From NCBI GenBank assembly GCA_933207985.1, contig OW240918.1, forward strand, positions 109,482,992 through 109,546,991: a DNA stretch of 64,000 bases. Direction: 5' to 3'. This DNA comes from Pelobates cultripes. Lineage: Eukaryota > Chordata > Amphibia > Anura > Pelobatidae. This document shows positions 34,946-47,597 of the stretch, one piece after another (position 1 is the first letter of the stretch; each line of letters begins with the position of its first letter). The notes beneath the pieces are model-generated. The model was not told the DNA's origin and did not search any database. It worked only from the letters and a program-made list of their open reading frames with translations. A program made the translations under genes and the position numbers.

Positions 34946-35393
34946 TGTTAGGGACTAGGAACCAGACAGACAGAACGTAGATGCAAAACACCTTTATTAT
35001 AAATAGCAAATAATGACATAAACCAAAAGCAAAGTCCAGGAGGCAAGCAGGGGTCAGGCACCAAAGTGGGTAGTCAGACTAGCCAGGATCAGGAACAAGG
35101 CCGGGAGTCAGGAACCAGGAGAGCAGCAGAGTCAGGAACAAGGCCAGAAGTCAGGAATCAGGAACACACCGGAAACAGGGAGTCTTCTGGGAACGGGAAA
35201 CCACGCAAGGGCAAGGAGGTAGTGGGACTTGCTGCTTAAATAAGCGGCACTGATTAGCAGCAGGGCTGCTTACTACAATCAGGTGAGTAACCGTGGCAAC
35301 ATTAATGAAGGAGCTGATCGTTAAAATCAGCTAAAAGCTAAGACACAGAGAATGGAAGGATTTCTGTTTAGAACAGAAAAGAAACTCAAATCG
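34946..35393. mobile_element. Solo Gypsy LTR with 5-bp target duplication
   Basis: This 448-bp copy of the same LTR family as 33714-34373 starts TGTTAGGGACTAGG. GATAG flanks it at 34941-34945 and 35394-35398, the 5-bp duplication typical of Ty3/Gypsy. The right terminal bases are diverged. It sits only about 570 bp from the full element, in the same orientation, but has its own target duplication and is therefore an independent insertion reduced by LTR recombination. Confidence 0.75.
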
Positions 35394-35398
35394 ATAGG

Positions 35399-37940
35399 TA
35401 GATAGATATCATTTAACTGAATTTCTAAATATCATACTAGAGTCAACAGAATATATTTAATTTTTTCTTTATGACAAACAATGCAAGCAATCATTCTAGC
35501 ATACAAATGTGATTAAGAATGCAATGAACAGCCATGCCTCAGGTATCTCTAACTAATTATGTGTATTGCAGAGCTATAAGCATGTCTAAAAGTTGTCTTT
35601 CCACAGGGAATTTAAAAAAGCTAATTTAAGGAAAAGATTTAGCTAAATTGGATGTTTTTGTATTTTATGCATTTTGTGTTTTAAATACATTTCCATGTGT
35701 ATTAGAGGCATGCAATGCCCTGCTGTTGATCACATTGATTTTGTTATAGATAAAATAAGACCACCTTTTGGTTTGTGATGTGCTAACTCAAAGGCAACAT
35801 TCATTCCGAGAGAGTGAGCAACTAAGGGTTTATTAGGTGACTAAGCTTACAGCCTTTGGCAGTTTGTTCAGGAATTAAATTATAGTCTCTTAGTTTAACA
35901 AAAGTATTTTCCTGACTCATACTTATCAGTCTAACATTAAACAGGGAATGCCATGTCTAAGATCCTATCTTCAACAAAAGTGATATAAACCCAGATTCCA
36001 TAAAACTAAATCTATTTCATTATATTGTTATCCTTTGTCCCCATGTTATTTTGTTTTTCATTCCACTATGGATATTCAGTATCATAATCCCTAACATATG
36101 ATTTTTAATTTCCCACAAGTACATTGATTGTAATTAATATTTTGCAAAGTTACTTACACTTATGTCATTTTGCAGACATGTAGTGAGGTCTTGCTTGGGA
36201 ACCAGATATGCACTAGTTTTATAGTTTTCTATATCTAATTATATTGGTTTTACACAAAGTATTTTAAAAGGTGCTTAATGAAGGGATGTTTTGTACCTTT
36301 ATCAAAAGAACATTTTTAAAATTATTAATTGGTATTGCTTGTTTTAATTCAGTGCATAAATACATATTGTATGTGTTTTTTAAATGTTTCAGAGAGCTTT
36401 TTAATACTCTACATAAATGTATAACTCATGAAAAATAAATGGGAACATTATTGGGAGAAAACCAAATCGCTTTATACAAATTCTATTATAACATGTAGAT
36501 ATTCAGTGAAGCAAAAGAAGAGTAAATTCATCCATATTTGCTGATTTTGAGAATACTTCATATGCCTAGGATTTTCATATTTTGCAGGTCATATACAAAA
36601 AGAGCGTGTTTCTGTTGAGTTTTAAAATTTTAATATGTTGCTTCATATATTAAGTTTATTAATGAACAGTAAACCCAAATGTATTAAAATTAATAAAAGT
36701 GTATTTTTTTTAAAAAGATTGACATCCATAGATACCTATTTCTAAGAAATTAAATGCTGTCATTTTATTTCCAGTTCTGACAGAATTTTAGGTACTATTT
36801 TATTTTATATATATATATAAAACAAATATGGGGATTCATTTACACCATTTGGCCATATTGTGTTAAGCCCACCACCACAAAAGTAACAGTCAGAATTTCT
36901 GACATTTGCAATTTGAATGTTGAAGATCATAGCTCCTGAAATACCTCAGGACAGGTTCCTGTTGGACTAAATACACATTCTAAATAAACCATCCCACTTA
37001 CCTGATTTGGCATCCATAGATGTGATACTTAAGAGCTCACTAGTTCTACGTCACAGAGTTACTGCTGAGAACTGCTAGGTTCAGAAATTAGCTACCACCA
37101 GATTATGTTGGTATCCTGATGTATGATGGGCTGTCAGCAGCTACTCTGAAATGCCAAAATACCTTCAACCCTGCCACAGAGATCCTTCATTAATGTCAAA
37201 AACAGAAAATATGGGGTTTACTACACAATTTATAATTAGCAATGATAAGAGCTACTACTGTGATCCATACTCTACCTCAATCTTCAAAGCAATATCCAAA
37301 ATTGCCTACTCTGACTCTAAAGTGGAAACATGACAAAACCATAGCATTGGAGAGACCTGGATTCAATATCTAATGAGATCTACTTGGTTATAAACTTGAG
37401 CATTCAGTTTTGGCTGAATTGAGATTCAGGCAAATTCGGGCCAATCGGCTGTTTAGATGTAGACCATGTCTCTGAAGTGCCATAAAGAGCAAATGACATT
37501 GCGATGTACAAACACATTTGGATGCTTCAGGATTATGGGTTCCACGTGTGGCCTCAAAAAGAAAGTGGAAGAAGCTGGTTATTTTTTTTGTTTTAAGGGA
37601 GGGACAATGAACAGTTTAGTTTGCCATGAAGGACAATAGGTATGTATGATCTTGTGGGCTGCATCCTCTGTTCAACTAAGAGGTGAAAAATAAAAAGACG
37701 AGAAACCAATGCTGATTTTAGTCACAGACCAAGTGGGAAGTGACTAGTAAAGTAAAATAAATGAGGTGCAGTAAAAAATGTATTTATTTTCAAGCAGGTT
37801 GGTTTTAAACACTAATGGGAACATAGACCAGCAAACAGCATCTGACTGCTTTATCCCTTGTTGTGTCTCAGTGGGTGTGAGATATGGCATGTGTCTTTGA
37901 TCTTAGTGTGAAACTGCTTTCGTCTTGGTTACTGCTGTGC
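35399..37940. other. Unique AT-rich DNA
   Basis: No feature recognised. One 60-codon ORF (37151-37333) has no motif. Confidence 0.5.
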
Positions 37941-38215
37941 ATGTCTAGCTTCTGCTAGTGTCACTTACACCAACTTTGAGTAGGGGGATAGATAGTCTGG
38001 GTCATTAATCCTAGTCTGGGACTGGTTAGGTTACTCACTGTGCCAAGCCCTGCCTGTGGCAAAGTGCCACTTAGATCAGCTTTGAGTGGGAGATAGGTAT
38101 CCCGAGTTATTGATCCTAGAGAAACTGGCTAGGAGGTTATTGACTAACCCCTGCGAGTGGCAGAGTGCTACCCACACAAACTTTACTTTGAAGATAGATG
38201 CATCTGATTTAATAT
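37941..38215. repeat. Three degenerate tandem units of about 100 bp
   Basis: Successive units share GTGxCA...CACTTA-CxxACTTTGAGT...GAGATAG...GTTATTGATCCTAG...CTGGxTAGG. They diverge by roughly a quarter, so the array is old. Confidence 0.55.
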
Positions 38216-38764
38216 TTTAAAGGCAATAACAAAGATTCAGTACTTATGCTGTCCTAACTAGACAGCTACATAACAAGCACACAGAAGTGGTTGTGCATCT
38301 TAAATGTATTACTGTGGTTAGATTTTAAAAACTCAATACAATTAAAACAAAATTGGCATCACAATGTTCATAGCCATATATACATTGATCAGCACCTGTC
38401 ATGAATGGCATTATAGATACAAAACCTTTACACAAAAACCTAACCAAAACATGCAAACATTTCAATCGTCAACTTAATTGTGTGTGTATAACAGTCTTTA
38501 GCAAACAACAAATCCAAATTTTTATCCAGTAAGAGAAGGTTGGGAGGACTGTACTTCAGAACACAAAAATGGTAACGGGAAACTGGAACTGCTCCTTCTG
38601 TTTATCTACTATAACAGCATTAAACTTCCCTTTGTCAAATGACTTCTGATCTAGACTGTAATTACAGCAAATAATCACCAGATGGAGTGCAAACATAATA
38701 ACTGTATAATGGACACAGTTAATCCACGAAGCAGCAACTAATTTTTCAACACAAACTATTGGGC

Positions 38765-39170
38765 TTAAAGGCACACTGTAGACACAGAGATCACTTCATC
38801 TCAACGAAGGGGTTTGGGTGCAGTGTAAAATATTGCCTTTCTGCAGGAATAGTAACTTTTATATTGAAGAGTTGAAATGCTTATAGCGGCAGTCACTCTG
38901 ACAGCCACTAGAGGAGCTTCTGACAAAACAGCCAAGTAAAACTCAGCTAGTTCAGTCAGATGATCTCATAGAGACCATATGATTCGTGCAGTGCAGTGTT
39001 TTTCCACACATGTTCACTAGCCTCCCAATACTTTCCTATGGGAAAACATTGGATGGGCTAATAACATCAAGATTGATGATCTCAGCCAAGGAGACAGGAC
39101 CAGCCACAAAGAGAGCAGCTATTGCGTTAGGAATACATATTTTATTCCTAATGCTATAGTGTTCCTTGAA
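38765..39170. mobile_element. MITE-like element, about 405 bp
   Basis: Left TTAAAGGCACACTGTAG and right CTATAGTGTTCCTTGAA are imperfect inverted ends of the same type as 19148-19702. No ORF, non-autonomous. Confidence 0.6.
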
Positions 39171-39899
39171 GAAAGTTGTATTACTAGTTGCAGAATACAT
39201 ATTCCTATCCCACTTTTTTTTTTTTAATAATAACAATAAAAAAACAAAATCAATGTAACATACGAATCCCAAGACAAAAATGAGGGAGTGTATGGAATGT
39301 GTTCACCAATCCATTATCAGCAGTAGTGCCTGTGCATCTCAGATTAACACATTTTCCTCAGGACTGCTGATATCTCTGCCACCACCACTACTGTTAGTAG
39401 TAGTATTCAGACTCAGGATGGTGGGGCTGGTTTGTCTGTTACATATGATTGACCACCCAGGAGGCAATTGTTTATCTCTGCCTTTTATGCTGTATTTGAT
39501 GACTAAAAGTCTACAGTAGCAAAAATATCCACTTAGAAGAAGATCACAAGTTCGAGAATAGCTTCTACTTTTATCTTCTCTGCAGTTCTTTCTTAACACC
39601 TAGGTTAAGCCTAATACCTCCTTCTAGCCTGCCCCAAGAAGCAACTAAAGGAAGCTCAGCAGATTATACTTTGTGGGCACCATCAGAGACACTCTTTACT
39701 GAAGAAGAAGAGCAGAGTACCAAAATAGTGTCCCTAATGTCTGGCCTTGGTGGTAATGGCAGTGATGAATCTGGTGATGATTTTGCTATTTCACCCACCT
39801 CTGCAGACATAGCACTTTTACCTCTGGCCCAAGAGCTACGTGGCTAAGAGTATGATGAGTCAGAGAAATTAGAGAGCGTGGAGACATCAGACAGCAGCC

Positions 39900-41000
39900 C
39901 GCTATTTTATTTGGCAGGTAGTGTGTACACACCTTCTGCATATTGTCAGAAAAACAAACAAAAAAAAACCTCTGACCTTAAGTAGTGTCAAAATGTTGAA
40001 TAAGGTACCCCATGTGCCCTTTGGATCAGTTACCCCCTCCAAGTATGCAAGCTGTTTGTTTGAGTGCCAGTTTATCCTTAATCCTAAACACACAGACAAG
40101 TTGGCATCAGTTCAGGTGTGTTAGCTACTCGTTTGCGTAGGTGATCTCTCATTTGATACTTGAGCCTCCTAATCAGTGCTGCTTCATTGAAATGTTGAGG
40201 GCCACCAAGAACAACCTCTTGTTATCCATCTTGCTCACTAGATGGGTGACGAATGGGATGACCTGTCACAGACAAGCAGTGTTCTGTTTCAAGTTTTAAC
40301 TAGCATCCCTAAATGGTTTAAAACTGCTTGTAGCTGACCTATCACTGTCCAATCCTCTAAACCCGGTGGGAATTCAATACTTACATGCTGGTCTCATGCC
40401 AGACTATGGATTTCCTGCTCCCACCAAACTTCTCTCCAGCATCTTCAAAGTGGAGTTCCATCATGTACTGATAACTTGTCACACACCGTGTGTTGGAATA
40501 ATTGCCTTCTCTTGCTCCTGCCTCAAGACTTGACATTATGCCTTCACACTATGGTGCAAGTGCCTGGCAATCCTTTACAAAGTTCAAGCAGGATTGCCCT
40601 TTGTGGATTGCTGACTTCACAGCATGATCCAGGATGTGTGCTGCACAGTGCACACCAACAAAGCCACCATTTCACAGAGCTTTCACTATATTTAAAGCTT
40701 CATCCCCAACCATAAACCTCACTTCCATATTGGTGCCTGACTGCTCTCCTAGCCAAGATGACACCACCCTCCCAATTGCCTGTAAAATTTTGTCTAAAGT
40801 ATGCTTTTCATTCATCACTTTAGCAAGGAGCAGGAAGGATTGGTAGCCATGTTGCTTCATAGATGCACCCCCCTTTCTTCTAGCACCTGATGTTCCTGCC
40901 ACTCTTTAACTTCCAGGAGTAGCTTCTATTAACACACTGGGCTGCCAACATTGTGTCATCAAGAAAAGAATGGCATGCTGTCCACTAGGAGCACTTCACA
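39900..41000 (-). pseudogene. hAT-family transposase relic
   Basis: Minus-strand frames contain phrases in the order expected for a hAT transposase core. MEVRFMVGDEALNIVKAL (ORF 40902-40672) is followed by CTVQHILDHAVKSAI. Further downstream comes SSFKPFRDASQNLKQ then VIPFVTHLVSKM (about 40210-40320). In hAT proteins these match the TDNAxNMVKA, CxAHxLxLxVxxAI and LKPFxxATxxLS...VIP segments. Stops and frameshifts are frequent. The BED finger and C-terminal dimerisation region are not recognisable. Confidence is moderate because individual motifs are weak. Confidence 0.5.
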
Positions 41001-41790
41001 AGACTGTTGTTAAATGCACTGACTAACCACTGACTACCTGATCATGATTCTACTTCATGCTGCCTACCCTACTACTTTCTGACTCTTCCCTTAACAAATC
41101 TGCATTGTAATGTATGCAATGGTGATGGTTTAGTCTGGCTCTGATAAGATGACCAACATTCTCCCACTATTTACTTATTTCCTGCACAGTTTACACTTTG
41201 TTAAACCCCATCTGAAACACTTTCAAAGTGGTCCCAAACTTTGTTTTGATACAGCACATTGGCCTCTACTTTAAGGTCTGCTGCTGAAAATGCTGTAGGT
41301 GGATAAGTGGCAGCTTGCACAGCCACTTGAACATGCACAGGCCTAACCTCTGTACTGGTACTAGCTAGAACACTTAGACTGCTGCTGCTGCTAGTACTAG
41401 TGGTGGTACTGCTTATTAGTACAGTTACACTGGTGCTGGTGGTAACTGTGCCAATGTGATGTGTAGCAGTGGACCTGGGAGTTTAAATAGGTAGTAGGCA
41501 AAGTTCTAACAGCCTCTACAGAAAGTGGTCCACTACTTGTTGTAGCAGGTAGTACTACAGGAAATAGTGGAGAGACAGGGGAAGAATGCATGCTTGCTGG
41601 TGAAGAATAAGGTGGACTGCTCTCTGATGAATCCTGATTCTCCTCTGCTTTTTCCTCTTCATAGTTAGGCTCTTCACGATCCAGACTTGCAATTCATGCA
41701 GTCTCTGTGGTGAGGTTGATATCACCTACAGCAAAACAGACAATGGCAAAACATCTGAAGCACTTTTCTACTCTACCAAAGTAATTTCTG
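41000..41790. other. Flank of hAT relic, nothing firm
   Basis: Contains short GCT and GTA trinucleotide runs (41380-41600). It may be the N-terminal low-complexity part of the transposase gene on the minus strand, but I see no BED-finger motif. Confidence 0.3.
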
Positions 41791-41799
41791 GCATAGATG

Positions 41800-42756
41800 A
41801 TGTAGACGAAAAAAGAAGGGGGTTGGGGCTGCGCTGTGTGGATAGTTAACTAAAAGTCAATGGATATAAAACATACGTTGATAAGTACTAAAACACTGAT
41901 AAATAGGTATAGTATAAAAATATATAAAAGTGATGTCCGTATAGATGTATTGATAAAAATGGATAAAAAGTAGAGAAATTCCAAATTAAGTAAAATGAAG
42001 TAAAAATAGTCTCACTGTTATCAGGTATGTTTGTGGTCCTCGGGGATGATTCCGTCCGGATTAAAAATCGTCCATTTATGTGAAAATAAGAAACACAAAA
42101 AGAACTGCCGATAGTGAAGTATTGTCAATCCAAGGATAAGAAATTAAATCAGAATCAGGATTTTGAACTCACATTTGGTGGAGCTATGTCCAGCTCTGAG
42201 ATGGAGGGCACTTAGTGGTATAATCCCATTTCAGGATATACTGGGATAGTTGGTCCGTCCGTCCGACTTCGATTCCGTCGAATCCCACAAAATATAGGAA
42301 ACAGCAGATAGTGCTCTCAGTAAGAACAATTAAAAATAAAATAAAGTGAAATAATACTCACAGAAATAGAGCAGGGAATACTGCTCTATTTTCACAGCAC
42401 TGGTGGAATTATCCCCACCTATGGATTTCTTTGCTGTAGTTCAGACCGGCTCTTAATAATATGTTCTCCACTGATGGGTCCGTCTGTTGGACTAGGTTCC
42501 GTCGGGTTCCACAGAGTATATGAAAATCGTAATAGTGCTCTCAGTAAGAACAAAATGAGATAAATAAATAAAATAAGATATACTTACAAAAATAGAGCAG
42601 ATGGATACTGCTCTATTTCCACAGTATGGGTGGAATTATCCCCACCTAAGGATTTCTTTAAGACAGGATTCGGTGAAAAAATGTTTTAAAAAAAATAAAA
42701 AATAAATAAAATACCAGAAAAAGTACTAAAAGAAAAGTGTATATAGGTACAATAAA
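41800..42756. repeat. Dispersed modules, copy 3 with internal duplication
   Basis: From 42160 the CAGCTCTGAG - GGTATAATCC - GATAGTGCTCTCAGTAAGAA - TACTCACA order recurs as in the Penelope-related modules. From 42380 a second, near-identical unit repeats it (TCCGTC...GATTCCGTCG versus GGTTCCGTCGG, AATAGTGCTCTCAGTAAGAA, ATAGAGCAG, ATTATCCCCACCTA). It is thus a tandem of about 240 bp. The 41800-42160 part is AT-rich and unassigned. Confidence 0.55.
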
Positions 42757-42833
42757 ATACCGTATTTTTCGCTCCATAAGACGCACCTCACCATAAGACG
42801 CACCTAGTTTTTAGAGGAGGAAACCCAGAAAAA

Positions 42834-42899
42834 AAATATTCTGAACAAACTGTTCCATAGTGTTTCTTACCATGGGACAGTTTGTTCAGAATATTTTTT
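42834..42899. repeat. Hairpin near the left TIR
   Basis: AATATTCTGAACAAACTGT and ACAGTTTGTTCAGAATATT are perfectly complementary arms around a loop of about 25 bases (42836-42898). Confidence 0.9.
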
Positions 42900-42939
42900 T
42901 TTCTCCCCTGTCCCATAATGATCTTTAACCCCCCTTTCC

Positions 42940-43525
42940 TCTGTCCCATAGTGATTGTTAACCCCTCCTACCCTGTCCCATAGTGATTGTTAACCCCTCC
43001 TACCCTGTCCCATAGTGTTCTTTAACCCCTCCTCCCCTTGTCCATTAGTGTTCTGATCCCATAGTGTCCCCCCCTCCCATTGTCCCATAGTGCACTTTCC
43101 CTCCCATAGTGTCCCCCCCTGCCCTTGTCCCATAGTGTCTCCCCCTCCCCTTGTCCCATAGTGTCCCCCCTCCCCTTGTCCCATAGTGTCCCCCCCTCCC
43201 CTTGTCCCATAGTGTCTCCCCTCCCTTTCTCCCATAGTGTCCCCCTCCCCTTGTCCCATAGTGTCTCCTCCCCTCCCCTTGTCCCATAGTGTCTCCTCCC
43301 CTCCCCTTGTCCCATAGTGTCTCTCCCCTCCCTTTCTCCCATAGTGTCCCCCTCCCCTTGTCCCATAGTGTCTCCCCCCCTCCCCTTGTCCCATAGTGTC
43401 CCCCTCCCCTTGTCCCATAGTGTCTCCTCCCCTCCCTTTCTCCCATAGTGTCCCCCTCCCCTTATCCCATAGTGTCTCCTCCCCTCCCCTTGTCCCATAG
43501 TGTCTCCCCCTCCCCTTGTCCCATA
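42940..43525. repeat. CT-rich minisatellite, about 26-bp units
   Basis: About 20 units of the type TCCCATAGTGTCCCCCTCCC with variable CCTCCC/TTGT insertions. On the minus strand, units in three frames stay open and give glycine/arginine-rich ORFs of up to 179 codons (43561-43022) based on MGQGEG. These are repeat translations. Confidence 0.95.
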
Positions 43526-43747
43526 ATTACTTACCTGTCTTGGAGCGTGGGCCGGCTTCACAGCTCGCTCCGCGGTCCAGGCACTTCTATTTCAGGTTCC
43601 GGTTTCCGGCGGGACTGAAAGGAAGTGTGCACACTCAGTGTGCACACTTCCTTTCAGTCCCGCCGGAAACCGGAACCTGAAATAGAAGTTCCTGGACCGC
43701 GGAGCGCGCTGTGAAGCCGGCCCACGCTCCAAGACAGGTAAGTAATT
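43525..43747. repeat. 223-bp near-perfect palindrome
   Basis: The arms are of 111 bases around a central C at 43636, with about three mismatches. Each arm contains TGGAGCGTGGGCCGGCTTCA, the CCGCGGTCCAGG block and GTTCCGGTTTCCGGCGGGAC. Each outer end carries CAGGTAAGT in outward orientation, a perfect 5' splice-donor consensus. Transcription through it would form a long double-stranded hairpin. Confidence 0.95.
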
Positions 43748-43835
43748 CTTCACATTCGCTCCATAAGACGCACAGACATTTCCCCTCACTTTTGAGGGGA
43801 AAAAAAGTGCGTCTTATGGAGCGAAAAATACGGTA

Positions 43836-44680
43836 AGTAAAAGATTGGTCCTACAGAAGAGGTAACCAAAAATAACTTTTTATTGCTTTAAAATACACTA
43901 TTTAAAACCATTGTTAGCTTTAATTCAATCAAGGGGAAACAGTGCCAAAATATAATTTTTGCCGTAAGAGTTCGATAGCAGCATATACGATAGCAGCATA
44001 TACATATGGGAATACCTAAGCTTTAAAGGGAGAAACAAACGTAAATAACTGCAAATCAAATAATCAGAACAATTCAACATATATTGGGGTATCTCCATAT
44101 ATTAATATCTCCCTAGCTACTACCCTCAAAACAACGTTGGCACAAAGTGTTTTTTCCCCACTTGTAGATTGTTGGAGGGTTCGAAATCTGACTACCAAGG
44201 TTTTCTTTTCTCATTATGCCAAGGTCTATACAAGACTTGACATGTTTTTCATATGTCACTGTTGCTTATTTTTTTTTTGGTTTCACCAACAATCCATAAC
44301 AACACTTGGTCTGACCATACGTTAATGTCCCTTTTCTTTGCTTACCAGATAGCCCTAGATGTTCAAAATGCTGTAATTTAAATGATACTTTATTGAATAA
44401 TGTTGAGGTTAAAACTTAAATCCAGTCTCTTCTGGATAACCTTAAGGATACAGGGTTTACCTCTTGGTCCAGTGATGGATGTTCTGGAACATCCAAACAC
44501 TCCTGGATCATACTGATTTTCCGCCAACCACTACTGCCCACCAATGAAAGCAATAGCAAATAAAGGCGCCGATAGCCTCCACCAATTAAAGGCACACACA
44601 TATATTCCCTCACACTCAATAAATGTAAACTGCATTATGATTGGACTAAATGCACTTAGGTAATTAAAGGGGAAGATCCA
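43836..44680. other. Unique DNA, nothing recognised
   Basis: AT-rich. No supported feature. Confidence 0.4.
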
Positions 44681-44689
44681 AGAGACATT

Positions 44690-44860
44690 TAAAAATGGAA
44701 GATTCAGAGGACCTACATTACAGCTGACTGAAGAAGCTCTATTTGAGAGTGAAACAAGTATTGGCCATTTTTAAAGGACTTTTATTGAGGACTTTTTTAC
44801 ACCATTTGTTTTTATACATTATATATTAATAAATTTCTTATTATTTAATATCCAACTCAA
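44690..44860 (+). mobile_element. Penelope-type terminal fragment with hammerhead-like remnant
   Basis: CTGAAGAAGCTCTATTTGAG then AGTGAAACAAGTATTGG fits a decayed hammerhead: box CTGANGA with one change, stem II AGCTC/GAG, then GAAAC. An AT-rich tail (44760-44860) follows, with AATAAA near 44829 and a T-run, in the style of Penelope terminal regions. It has no coding part. Confidence 0.45.
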
Positions 44861-45318
44861 GTTCTTTTTTTTTTTTGGAGCCTCCAGAGAATCTTCATAG
44901 GGGTAGTGCCATCCCCATTCAAACTGGCACAGAGTTTATACACCTAGAGCCAGGACCCATAGGCTCAGGACCAGGTGAGCACCACATTTATTAACATATA
45001 TGTGTGCTTTTATGACCGCAATCTGGTTCGCTTTCCCTCTGTTTTTGTCTTTGAGAATCACTCCAAATCGAAGTAGAAGGGTGGTGCTACCATAATAAGT
45101 ACACAAGCCTTGATACGGAGCCAGTGTTTCTATATACAGGCTCCTTAAAATGTGAGTGCACAATTCATTACGTCATTGATCCTACTTTGAAACTTAGAGA
45201 TTGCTTGCAGTTGTATCTATCCACCAGCTACAGATAGGGGCACTTGAAATAACTTTGTGGGAGACAGAAGACTGGCAGGCACTTTGTCATTTATCATAAT
45301 GTGAAACTATCAGAGTTA

Positions 45319-47597
45319 TGTAACAGAGCTCCCTGTATCCCAGCTGGGTACCTCTGCCAGGAACCACTTCCTAGCATGAGCAGGGGGAAAACCTCAGTGC
45401 TTCTGTCCCAGTCACCATGGCTTGACTGGGGTACTGGAGCCTCTCTGTCCTAGAGCAGCTAAGGAAGTAGCTCTATCCCCTCCCAGGGACTAGACGACGC
45501 ACAGTCCTGGCAGCTCTAGTCCTTACAAGGACTTTCCCCGCTGAATCCTACACACTGGAACAAGCTGGAGGGTCTGTTATACACAGATCCCCAGCAGGGG
45601 GTCTCTATACAATTACACACAAACTCCTCACCTGTGTCTTGGAGTTAATTGAATCAGGAACTGTACAAACTCAATCATCTCCCAGGTACAGAAAAGCATA
45701 TAATTGTAAAACACCTCAAAAGTACATTTTCAATTTCAAAAGTGGTTAATTGATTGTATGGAAGGTCTCTGCAAGGTGTGAGAAGTTACACATAAGTGAC
45801 CTAGAAGTCTGGTGTGTACAAACCAACTCTCACATCTGCCATATGTCTTGATTGCCTCTTAGATAAGGAGTAATTTGATATGCCAATGATCACCAGCTCT
45901 CAAGAACAAAAAAACCCTTGTGTTCCAATATCCCATTCAAAAGAGAGATCAATACCTATTCACAGATTAATATGCAAGCCTCAGCTTTATCATATCTGGA
46001 ATGGGACAAGAACAATCTTCCAACAAGCTGTAATGGCTACCCCAGTTGGTGAGAGGGTATCAGCCGTTGGAGACGTCCTTTTCCCGGCAAGCTGCTGTTC
46101 AGTAATGGAGTTGCTTATTCCCATTCACTGGATCCAAGTATAGTGCACAGCAGAACTCTTAAAAGAGATAGGTTATTTAAGCTGCAGATTCCCTTCCAAG
46201 AACGAGACAAAGCTACGTTTTGAAGGGTCAGGAAGAACTGAATTTTAATGACAGGTACTCTCCTTTTATGCAATGCTTCCCATGCAAGGGAGCTACCCAC
46301 ATAATTATTACAGTAACCAATACAACACAAGGTACTACCCACACATCTCCTCCCCTTAGATAAGCGTTTAACATAATTAACAAGCACGCATTTTTCTCCA
46401 AGTTTTGGATGTACCCCAAATATCTGGGATACGTTCATAAATCCGGTATCCCATTATAGTCCTAATCTGGGGGAGCAACATATTTAAAAATCACCCAGAT
46501 CGGGTCAGGGGTTCGGGAGTTATGGGACTTTAAAGTTTTGACCGACCACACAGGCACAATAGCTGAAAACAGTTACAAGTTTTGGCCTTGCAGTCAGTCT
46601 CCGTTCATGGATTAAAAGTCCCGAAATGCTTACCATCCGTGAATAACCTTGGGTTCGGTAGAAACCCCATGTCCCGCCGTTCGGTAGTTTCGGCACGAAT
46701 TTACGAACGCCTGGAGGTCTCAGTGGTGTTTGCCTAGTTGAGTGTCCAATTTTAGTTCCAGACACTCGATGGCAAAACACCGCTGTTTGGGAGTTAAAGA
46801 TGGCCGGTGCCACGTGTAAAACTCCCGAAATGGCGGCCTCCCAGGGACTTAAACCGAGCGTTCGTGGGTTTTCAATATGACTGTATTAGCCGAACAGGGA
46901 GGTAAATTGAAGCACAATTAGGTATCAGGGTGGTCCGGTGTTCGGTAGTTTTCCTTCATATGGTGAATGTAGTATCAATATAGTTTCGGTGAAAACAATT
47001 AAACGAATGCTTTAATCTACCGAAAGTCTTTAGAGAAAATCCACACGAAAGCATGTAGAACATACAGTTTTCAGACAGCTTGATGTCCTTTGCTGGATAC
47101 GAATTATATATATAATCCGTTGTCTCTGTTACTTGATATGTCCCCGGGTAGTTCTTAAAAAGGCCAGTAATGCCATATACGAACAGTCTTTGTATTTATG
47201 TGCAGGGTAAAGGGGGAAAAGGCAAGAAAATGGTGGATGTTCCCAGGCATATTGTAGGGATTTGTTACACAAGCCTAAACATTATTTGCGAACAAGGGGA
47301 CCCCACAAACAATACAATGTTAAATAGTCCTGACCTGAAAACAATAAGCAGGCAAGCGAGTGGGCATAATACTCAATGATGGCGTTTCATTGCTACTGTC
47401 TGGAGTGGACACATAGTTTGTTAGTACCATGCCCGCAACAGCCCTTGTCCTCTGCCAGCCCCTACAGTCCTGGGGTCTGGCAGTCTTTGCACCCTACACT
47501 CTCCTAGGTACAGGGTGACTTAGACATAAGGTGCCTTTAGCCCAAGACGCCGTCCAGCCCAGGCTCCGGTACACAGGAGTCCCAGAGCCTGTAACAA
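45319..47597. repeat. Unassigned GC-richer repeat, possible long LTR-like element
   Basis: Base composition rises, and the segment starts TGTAACAGAGCTCCCTG and ends AGAGCCTGTAACA, giving TG...CA-like ends. The middle (46450-47100) is rich in TTCGGTAG/CGAACG motifs. No matching target duplication is seen and no second copy exists in the window, so this is tentative. ORFs inside (at most 107 codons) show no motif. Confidence 0.3.

Larger units (their letters stand above)
42758..43835. mobile_element. DNA transposon-like element with 29-bp perfect TIRs
   Basis: The ends are perfect inverted repeats of 29 bp: TACCGTATTTTTCGCTCCAT... at 42758-42786, mirrored at 43807-43835. They could be read as CCGTATTTTT...AAAAATACGG with a TA target. 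Within the 1078 bp are a hairpin, a CT-rich minisatellite and a long palindrome, but no transposase. A sub-terminal CCATAAGACGCACC block is also repeated. The perfect termini argue for recent activity in trans. I do not assign a superfamily. Confidence 0.82.

Noticed and set aside
39280..39850. Acidic plus-strand frame (FTEEEEQSTKIV...) as a host exon
   Set aside because: Short, interrupted by stops, without splice-site support, and next to a hAT relic on the other strand.
43022..43561. 179-codon minus-strand ORF rich in GQGEG/RGG
   Set aside because: Pure translation of the CT-rich minisatellite. Equally open in neighbouring frames and no unique sequence.
45319..47597. Complete solo LTR
   Set aside because: Ends are TG...CA-like, but the flanks show no target duplication and no second copy exists to confirm the boundaries. 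Kept only as a tentative repeat.
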